Positions 1 through 5,174 of a stretch of 5,909 nt of DNA are shown piece by piece (the first letter of the stretch is position 1; every line of letters begins with the position of its first letter). Source of the stretch: an uncultured Zetaproteobacteria bacterium (GTDB lineage Bacteria; Pseudomonadota; Zetaproteobacteria; Mariprofundales; Mariprofundaceae); assembly GCA_913056285.1 (NCBI GenBank), contig CAJXNE010000129.1, forward strand, positions 1 to 5,909, given 5' to 3'. The position numbers and the translations under genes were made by a program. The notes under the pieces are model-generated. The model was not told where the DNA came from and searched no databases. It saw only the letters and a list, made by a program, of their open reading frames with translations.

Positions 1-777
1 GGGAGCGATCGTGTTCGACTTGAGGAGCTGAACCCCGTACAGCTCAGTGAACTTGCGGTTGTCGTCGTTGGGCGTGTAGGCCATGAACTCCTGCTCGGCC
101 TGCTCGCCGAGATTCCTGGTATCAACCAGAAACAGGATGCGTTTCGCGCCTGCAAACTTGAGCAGCCGGTAGATGGCGGTGATCGCCGTAAAGGTCTTGC
201 CAGAGCCGGTCGCCATCTGCACCAATGCGCGCGGATATTCACATCTGAATGACGTTTCCAGATTATTGATTGCCTTGATCTGGCAATCGCGCAGGGCTTC
301 GGTGGGCAGGGCCGGAATGTTATGCAACCGGCTGCGCAGGCTACTTGCCTGCTGCAAGCATTCGCGAAGCGTTTCCGGCTGATGAAAGGAAAATACCGGA
401 CGCGAACGGGGTCTTGGGTCGCGCATGTCGTGGAACCAGATAACCAGGCTGTTCGACTCGTAAATGAAGGGAAGCGGCTCCTGATTGTTCACCCACTTGA
501 GCTTTGCCCCGGCATAATCTGTGGCCTGATCTTCGGCGGCAAGCAGATGATGCCCCTCTTCCGCGCGCTTGGCTTCGATGACGCCAACGGCTTTACGATC
601 CACAAACAGTACATAATCGGCAGGGCCAACATCGGTGGGATATTCTCGAACGGCTATGCCAAGAGAGGCATTGGGGTTAAGCGATGACTTATCCTGAATC
701 ACCCAGCCGGAGGCAACGAGCATGCGATCAATCTGATCGCGTGCCTTCTGTTCAGGATGCTGGTTGGTGTAACTCAT
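1..777 (-). CDS. hsdR: Type I restriction enzyme R subunit (HsdR), N-terminal part, cut by left edge
   Basis: This frame stays open from an ATG at 777 to the left edge and gives 259 residues without a stop. HsdR is the motor and nuclease subunit of type I restriction-modification enzymes: it translocates DNA using ATP and cleaves unmethylated DNA. Visible in order are an N-terminal PD-(D/E)xK nuclease core, with Asp54 in PADYVLFVD and Glu68/Lys70 in GVIEAKR; a Q-motif-like segment LRDCQIKAI around 162-170; a Walker A motif ATGSGKT at 189-195; and the following strand RILFLVDTRNLGEQAEQEF at 213-231, typical of the SF2 helicase motif Ia region. The family is usually 750-1100 residues, so about a quarter to a third is seen. 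No good Shine-Dalgarno sequence precedes the ATG. A TTG lies directly upstream at 778-780, and an in-frame stop at 787-789 limits the start to this spot. The family call is firm; the subtype is not resolved. No hsdM or hsdS lies between it and the operon upstream, so partners must be to the left or elsewhere. Confidence 0.93.
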   Translation of the reverse strand, partial: MSYTNQHPEQKARDQIDRMLVASGWVIQDKSSLNPNASLGIAVREYPTDVGPADYVLFVDRKAVGVIEAKRAEEGHHLLAAEDQATDYAGAKLKWVNNQEPLPFIYESNSLVIWFHDMRDPRPRSRPVFSFHQPETLRECLQQASSLRSRLHNIPALPTEALRDCQIKAINNLETSFRCEYPRALVQMATGSGKTFTAITAIYRLLKFAGAKRILFLVDTRNLGEQAEQEFMAYTPNDDNRKFTELYGVQLLKSNTIAP

Positions 778-926
778 CAATCTGTTTCAGCCCGTATCAG
801 GGTCGCCGCCTCTAGCTGTTGTGTATGTTTCCCCACGTTATCACCTCGCCCCAAACCAATAACAAGGCAGAGAGTAGTTTATTAGGGGCTATAAGTGAAT
901 GACAGAAACAAAAGAACGGACAGGAG
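778..926. other. 149-bp intergenic gap between the complex operon and hsdR
   Basis: This is the only non-coding stretch in the window, and no open frame of note fills it. It holds the candidate hairpin at its right end and the candidate hsdR promoter in the middle. No tRNA, repeat array, attachment-site-like direct repeat or insertion-sequence end is recognisable in it. Confidence 0.7.
837..865 (-). promoter_or_regulatory. Possible sigma70-type promoter for hsdR
   Basis: On the minus strand a TTGTTA -35-like element (860-865) is followed after 17 bp by a GATAAC -10-like element (837-842); each matches 4 of 6 consensus bases. Transcription would start near 830, leaving a leader of about 50 nt before the hsdR ATG. 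The placement in the only real gap between the operon and hsdR supports it, but the match is modest and was judged by eye. Confidence 0.35.
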
Positions 927-942
927 CTATTTTCCTATAGCT
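925..942 (-). terminator. Weak hairpin at the end of the hydrogenase-like operon
   Basis: A perfect 6-bp inverted repeat, AGCTAT (937-942 read on the minus strand) and ATAGCT (925-930), encloses a 6-nt loop and overlaps the stop codon of the small-subunit gene. A T-rich stretch (TTCTTTTGTTT on the minus strand, about 906-916) follows, but only after an 8-nt gap and with an A/T-rich stem. It is therefore a poor fit to a classical intrinsic terminator. It may be a 3'-end stabiliser, a weak terminator or chance. Confidence 0.25.
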
Positions 943-1436
943 TGTAGAATCCCCTGAATGATATCGGTCGGCGTCGGCGGGCACCCATGTATGATGACGT
1001 CTACCGGAATAATATCAGACACCGCGCCGGCGATGGCATAATTGTCCTTACCAAAGACACCGCAATTGGCAGCACAATCGCCCATGGCGACCACCAGCGC
1101 CGGTTGCGGCATGGCATCGAAGGTCATCTTTAGCGCCGTTTCCATATTACGTGCCACAGGCCCTGTCACCAGCAGCATATCGGCAAAACGCGGGCTTGCG
1201 GTGAAGTGGATGCCGAAACGTTCGATATCGTAATAGGCATTGTTGGCAGCGTGGATTTCTAATTCACAGCCATTGCAGGAACCGGCATCCACGGCGCGAA
1301 TCGCCAGAGAGCCGGCAAAGCGTTTGCGGATGACAGGGTCCAGTTGCTTGCCGAGCTGTTCAATCTCGTTATTTGCCTCAGCCAGCGGCTCGGTAATCGA
1401 ACCGATTTTAGTCAGTTGTCTCAGAATTCTAATCAT
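927..1436 (-). CDS. hyfI: Complex I / group 4 hydrogenase-like small subunit (NuoB / HyfI / HycG family)
   Basis: A 169-residue soluble subunit that in this superfamily holds the [4Fe-4S] cluster nearest the catalytic site (N2 in complex I). The ligand pattern is complete: CNGC at Cys54/Cys57, Cys121 in MGDCAANCG, and Cys152 in HGCPPTP. The CxxC spacing is that of hydrogenases and HyfI/HycG, not the adjacent Cys-Cys of NuoB. An additional cysteine, Cys125, lies in the third motif. No signal peptide or Tat motif is seen, so it should face the cytoplasm as in group 4 enzymes. Length fits short HyfI/NuoB proteins; HycG and HyfI of E. coli are about 250 residues with a C-terminal extension that is missing here. 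Its ATG overlaps the large-subunit stop by 4 bp (ATGA, 1433-1436). There is no strong Shine-Dalgarno, which suggests translational coupling. Its partner lacks the NiFe site, so it is probably the EhrS-type subunit of an energy-converting hydrogenase-related complex rather than a true hydrogenase subunit; the hyf symbol denotes family only. Confidence 0.92.
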   Translation of the reverse strand: MIRILRQLTKIGSITEPLAEANNEIEQLGKQLDPVIRKRFAGSLAIRAVDAGSCNGCELEIHAANNAYYDIERFGIHFTASPRFADMLLVTGPVARNMETALKMTFDAMPQPALVVAMGDCAANCGVFGKDNYAIAGAVSDIIPVDVIIHGCPPTPTDIIQGILQAIGK

Positions 1437-3025
1437 ATGTCATTGCCCGAATAGGAGCAGTTGAAAGATTTATTGTTGAGCGGGAAATCAGGCACAGGTA
1501 CTTCGCGCACAGCCAGTTCCAGGCCCAGCCAGTTAATGGCAGACGGGTCGCGTACAAAATAGCGGTCGATCGCGCCGGCTTCGCCAAAACGTAGCCAGCA
1601 GGCGATTTCACCACGCCATGATTCAATGGCGGAAAACCCGGAAATGCCAGCTTCAGGTGCTTGCCAGTCCGCCTGAATATCACCCTTGGGCAGGTTTTCC
1701 AGCAGATGGATAATCATGCGGGCTGAATCAGCGATTTCTTCAAAACGCACCCATACCCGGGTGGACACATCGCCCAGTTTGCCCTGCGCTACATTCACAT
1801 CCAGGTTATCGTAAGGCGGATACGCCTCTTCTATGCGTTCATCCGGATAATTGCCGGAGGCGCGACCGACATAGCCGAGCAGGCCGATATCCTTTGCATC
1901 GTCAATGCTGACCGGGCCGGAACCGATGACGCGCTCCTGAATGCTCGGGTTGTCGGCATAAATAGTACGCAAATGTTCCACTTCGGCGGCAATAGTCCGC
2001 GTTTGTTCAAGCAGTGCACGGCAAGCCTCTGCATCCGGATCAACGGCGACACCGCCGACGACAATGGCATCCATCAGCAGCCGGTGACCAAAAATATCCG
2101 CATGCAATCGCGCCATATCTTCACGTAACCGATGCATTTGTACCAACATAAAAGCGAACGCCGCATCGTTACAGATCGCACCGACATCGCCGATATGATT
2201 GGCCATGCGTTCGCGCTCGCACAATATGCCACGCAGATAACTGGCGCGCGCCGGCACATCGGTATTGGCGGCATATTCGCAAGCCTGCGCAAAGGCCCAG
2301 GCATGGCCAACAGTGCTATCGCCGGAGGTGCGTCCGGCCAGCTTAATGCCCTGTTCAGCCGTGCGTCCCTTCATAGCTTTCTCGATGCCCTTATGCACAA
2401 AGCCGAATCGCGTTTCCATATTCAGAATCTGTTCACCCACGGCTAAAAAACGGAATTGGCCGGGCTCGATAATACCCGCATGTACCGGGCCGACCGGAAT
2501 CTCATACACGCCTTCGCTGCCACTGTGCAAATACGGATACTCGCCGCAGGCTTTCTCCATGCGTGTGTCGTGGGCAAAGCTGCGCAGCAAGGGGTGAGCA
2601 TCTTCCGGCCAGTGCTCATGTTTCAGCCAACGGCGTTGGTCGGGGGTGTTGGTAACGGTGATGCCGAACATATCCTGCATATGACGTTCCATGCGGGAGG
2701 CGGCAATATAATGCTTGGCGATAGATGAAATCTCGCGTTTGGTTTTACCCAACAGCGTGCGCACCATGGCATGACGATGTTCGGGATGAGCATAGGCCAT
2801 ATAAGCATACATGCCTTCATCCTGTTCATGGCAGCCGCCCTCGGTCGCCCAGACGGCCACCAGTCGCATATCCAGCAAACGCGCTGTTTTGGCGGCCTGC
2901 TCCCAGTCCAGAATACGAATTTCCAGGCATGGCATATGGGCTGGATGATGGTCTTCCAAATATTGGGTATAGACGCCGTGATCGCCCAGTTTTTCGGCGA
3001 ACCATGTATTGGCCAGATGTCTCAT
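1433..3025 (-). CDS. hyfG: Hydrogenase-like large subunit lacking [NiFe] cysteines (NuoC-NuoD fusion; HyfG/HycE family, Ehr type)
   Basis: A 530-residue protein with a NuoC-like domain (about 1-125) fused to a NuoD/hydrogenase large-subunit domain (about 170-530), the layout of E. coli HyfG and HycE (about 555-570 residues). Family hallmarks are GPVHAGIIEPGQFRF at 179-193, RFGFVHKGIEK at 206-216, and VPARASYLRGILCERERMANHIGD at 257-280. In true [NiFe] hydrogenases the segment before the latter carries CGIC and the C-terminus carries DPCxxC. Here the first reads SGDS (Ser234, Ser237) and the second FNCSYS (Cys523, Ser526), so three of the four metal ligands are gone. The protein stops at Ile530, four residues after the second motif, with no cleavable tail for a HycI-type protease. 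It is therefore unlikely to make or use H2 at a NiFe centre. The pattern fits the large subunit of an energy-converting hydrogenase-related (Ehr) complex, whose substrate is not settled. The gene overlaps both neighbours by 4 bp. AGGCGG at 3032-3037 is a weak ribosome site. Confidence 0.93.
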   Translation of the reverse strand: MRHLANTWFAEKLGDHGVYTQYLEDHHPAHMPCLEIRILDWEQAAKTARLLDMRLVAVWATEGGCHEQDEGMYAYMAYAHPEHRHAMVRTLLGKTKREISSIAKHYIAASRMERHMQDMFGITVTNTPDQRRWLKHEHWPEDAHPLLRSFAHDTRMEKACGEYPYLHSGSEGVYEIPVGPVHAGIIEPGQFRFLAVGEQILNMETRFGFVHKGIEKAMKGRTAEQGIKLAGRTSGDSTVGHAWAFAQACEYAANTDVPARASYLRGILCERERMANHIGDVGAICNDAAFAFMLVQMHRLREDMARLHADIFGHRLLMDAIVVGGVAVDPDAEACRALLEQTRTIAAEVEHLRTIYADNPSIQERVIGSGPVSIDDAKDIGLLGYVGRASGNYPDERIEEAYPPYDNLDVNVAQGKLGDVSTRVWVRFEEIADSARMIIHLLENLPKGDIQADWQAPEAGISGFSAIESWRGEIACWLRFGEAGAIDRYFVRDPSAINWLGLELAVREVPVPDFPLNNKSFNCSYSGNDI

Positions 3026-4500
3026 GCGCCACCGCCTGTTACCGTCGCCATGGTAATCAGCGTTGCAGCCTCATGATACCAGTCGGCCAGGAAGGTCGGA
3101 ATCGACAAGCCCAGCAGCAATGCCAGCGTCAAATGAATATACACCGGTGTCATATTGACATGAACGTGGCGGGCATGCGGCGCAGTCTCGCCATACACCA
3201 TTGGTTGCACGAAACGGAATAATCCTGCCATTGCTACCAGTAAACCAAGCAACAGCGGCACGACAGTCCACGGGTAGGATTGCAGGGCAGCGGAGAACAC
3301 CAGAAATTCGCTGATGAATACCCCGAACGGTGGAAATCCGGCAATGGCCGCCACGCCGATCAGCAGCCCCCAGCCGATGCCCGGGTGATGACGTATCAGG
3401 CCGCGAATCTCAGCCATCTTTTGCGTGCCCATGGCTTGTGCGGCATGGCCAACGGTGAAGAAAATTGCCGATTTCACCAGAGAATGCACCGTCATATGCA
3501 GCAAGGCAGCAAAGGTTGCCAGCGGCGTGCCAATGCCGAATGCAAACGTCATCAGCGCCATATGTTCCACCGATGAAAAGGAAAACATGCGTTTAATGTC
3601 GCGTTGTTTATGTAGCGACAATGCTGCCACGGCCAGTGAGAACAGGCCGAAGCCCATCATGATATGGCCGGCCATATCGGTTTCAGTGGCACCATCCACC
3701 AGCATCTTGCATCGCACCAGTGCGTACAGAGCCAGATTTAATAACAAGCCGGAAAGCACAGCAGACACCGGTGTCGGGCCTTCGCCATGGGCGTCGGGCA
3801 ACCATGCATGCATCGGCGCCAGGCCTACTTTGGTACCGTAACCCACCATCAGAAAACAGAAGGCGATGCTCATGACGGTAGCGTCGAGATCGGAGGCGTG
3901 CTCCATCAGTATCGTCCACGTCAATGCCTCATTGCCATGACCGATCACAGCGGATGAGGCATAGAACACCAACACCGTGCCGAACAGCGCCAGCGCAATG
4001 CCCATGCCGCAGAGAATGAAATATTTCCAGGCTGCTGCAATCGAGGCCGGGGTGCGATAGAGCGATACCAGCAACACGGTGGCCAATGTCGCCAGCTCCA
4101 GCGACACCCACAACACACCGATATTATTGGTGGTAAAGCCGAGCAGCATACCGAACTGAAACAACTGATACATGCTGTGATACAAACGCATGCGATTGGT
4201 ATTGACGCGCCCATTTTCCAGTTCGTGCTGCATATACGGGCGTGAGAAAATCGTCGTGGTCATCCCAACGAAAGCCGTCAGCGCCACCAGAAATACATTA
4301 TAGGCATCCAGATGGAACCAGCCGCCCATCGCATCTACAGCATCGTGACCCACCACCTGCATGGACAACAGAATGCTGAACACAAAGGTGGTCATGCCGG
4401 TCAGAATATTGAGTTTGGCCGCCAGTTCAGGATTGCGGATCAGCCCCAACAGCACACCGCCAATCAACGGCGATAACAGGGTGGCGATAAACATATTCAT
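3022..4500 (-). CDS. hyfF: Antiporter-like proton-pumping membrane subunit (HyfF family; NuoL/M/N, MrpA/D superfamily)
   Basis: A 492-residue, strongly hydrophobic protein with about 14 predicted membrane spans, close to E. coli HyfF (about 526). It belongs to the proton-conducting transporter family that moves H+ (or Na+) in complex I, Mrp antiporters and group 4 hydrogenases. The hallmark residues are present: Glu135 in VLWVSLELATL (the TM5 glutamate); Lys224 in MVGYGTKVGLAPMHAWLPDAH (the TM7 lysine, followed by His231); Lys298 and Lys303 in SLHKQRDIKRM; His335 and Lys343 in LLHMTVHSLVKSAIFF; and Glu398 in GVFISEFLVF (TM12 region). Ion translocation therefore looks intact. A small histidine cluster (His442, 445, 447) lies in the loop near the C-terminus. 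The start is supported by AAGGA (4510-4514) nine bases upstream and by the ATGA overlap with the HyfE-like gene. The missing long lateral helix suggests HyfF/NuoM/NuoN type rather than NuoL. It might alternatively be named as a generic NuoN/MrpD homologue; its neighbours favour HyfF. Confidence 0.93.
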   Translation of the reverse strand: MNMFIATLLSPLIGGVLLGLIRNPELAAKLNILTGMTTFVFSILLSMQVVGHDAVDAMGGWFHLDAYNVFLVALTAFVGMTTTIFSRPYMQHELENGRVNTNRMRLYHSMYQLFQFGMLLGFTTNNIGVLWVSLELATLATVLLVSLYRTPASIAAAWKYFILCGMGIALALFGTVLVFYASSAVIGHGNEALTWTILMEHASDLDATVMSIAFCFLMVGYGTKVGLAPMHAWLPDAHGEGPTPVSAVLSGLLLNLALYALVRCKMLVDGATETDMAGHIMMGFGLFSLAVAALSLHKQRDIKRMFSFSSVEHMALMTFAFGIGTPLATFAALLHMTVHSLVKSAIFFTVGHAAQAMGTQKMAEIRGLIRHHPGIGWGLLIGVAAIAGFPPFGVFISEFLVFSAALQSYPWTVVPLLLGLLVAMAGLFRFVQPMVYGETAPHARHVHVNMTPVYIHLTLALLLGLSIPTFLADWYHEAATLITMATVTGGGA

Positions 4501-5174
4501 GTCTCGTCGTCCTTGTGAACCAGCGATGCATTCATGGCATCCACTTCCATGGAGTCGAAGGTGTTTCTGATTTCAAAGAAGAATACGCCGAAAATCAGTG
4601 CCGCAATCAGTACGTCGAAGGCGATGCCGATTTCCACCACCAGCGGCATGCCATTGGTGGCACCGATAGCGGCGAAGAACAAGGAATTTTCCACCGCCAG
4701 AAAGCCAACCACCTGCGTAATGGCTTTTTTACGCGTCATCATCATCAGCATGGCCAGCAGCACGCAGGCTGTGGCAATCGACATAGTATTGCGCGTCGCC
4801 AAATCCGATATCAACTCAATGGGCTGGATTACATGGAATGCAAACAGGGTAATGCCCAGCGCCATCAGCATGGTCAGCGCCATATTCATCATCGGTTCGA
4901 CTTCGCGATGGACATGCAATTGGCGAATCACGCGCCACAGCAGCCATGGCAGCAGGAACCCCTTGAGCAGCAATGTCATCGCAGCGGAAATATATAGTTC
5001 TTCGTGACCGCTGGAATAGGCGACAACCGCCGCAGTAATCGACAGCAATACGCCCTGACCTGCAAACCAGTGGAGTACCGAAAGCATGCGATGTTGGGCC
5101 AGCAGCGCAAAAGAGACGAGCAACATCAGGGAGGCAAGGCCGTCGATCAACTGCTGGGAGAATGCGATAGTCAT
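4497..5174 (-). CDS. hyfE: Hydrogenase-4 component E-like membrane subunit (HyfE; NuoK-like C-terminus)
   Basis: A 225-residue membrane protein with about seven hydrophobic spans, matching the length of HyfE (about 216). HyfE has no direct counterpart in E. coli formate hydrogenlyase-1; its C-terminal half resembles NuoK, the small subunit that carries part of the proton path. Buried charged residues fit this role: Lys71 in TLLLKGFLLPWLLWRVIR, Glu162 in GFLAVENSLFF, Glu181 in LVVEIGIAFDVLIAALIFGVF, and Asp187. The ENSLFF and GIAFDVLIAALIFG segments are typical of the family. The short polar C-terminus (about 202-225) is probably cytoplasmic. The start is very well supported: GGAGGTGA lies at 5179-5186 and the ATG overlaps the stop of the preceding gene (ATGA). 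In a complex without a NiFe site it would link the HyfC-like anchor to the HyfF-like pump module. Confidence 0.9.
   Translation of the reverse strand: MTIAFSQQLIDGLASLMLLVSFALLAQHRMLSVLHWFAGQGVLLSITAAVVAYSSGHEELYISAAMTLLLKGFLLPWLLWRVIRQLHVHREVEPMMNMALTMLMALGITLFAFHVIQPIELISDLATRNTMSIATACVLLAMLMMMTRKKAITQVVGFLAVENSLFFAAIGATNGMPLVVEIGIAFDVLIAALIFGVFFFEIRNTFDSMEVDAMNASLVHKDDET
4510..4514 (-). promoter_or_regulatory. Ribosome binding site of the hyfF-like gene
   Basis: AAGGA on the minus strand lies nine bases upstream of the ATG at 4500, inside the last codons of the preceding gene. It supports the ATG at 4500 as the start over the next in-frame ATG, two codons later. Confidence 0.6.

Noticed and set aside
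322..687. Plus-strand open frame of 121 codons at the left end.
   Set aside because: It is antisense to hsdR, whose minus-strand frame carries clear nuclease and Walker A motifs through the same bases.
791..802. CCC...GGG palindrome-like stretch just upstream of hsdR as an operator or hairpin.
   Set aside because: Only three base pairs close a 6-nt loop; this is too short to support a function.
927..3025. Reading the locus as a working hydrogenase-4 or formate hydrogenlyase.
   Set aside because: Three of the four NiFe cysteines are replaced, there is no C-terminal maturation peptide, and no formate dehydrogenase or hyp gene is in the window.
2725..3222. Plus-strand open frame of 165 codons.
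   Set aside because: It lies antisense across the large-subunit and HyfF-like genes, shows low-complexity composition without recognisable motifs, and has no own context; the minus-strand genes explain the region fully.
4515..5007. Two overlapping plus-strand open frames of about 157-160 codons.
   Set aside because: Both are antisense to the HyfE-like gene. Their His/Gln- and Ser-rich translations are what the reverse complement of a hydrophobic membrane gene gives.
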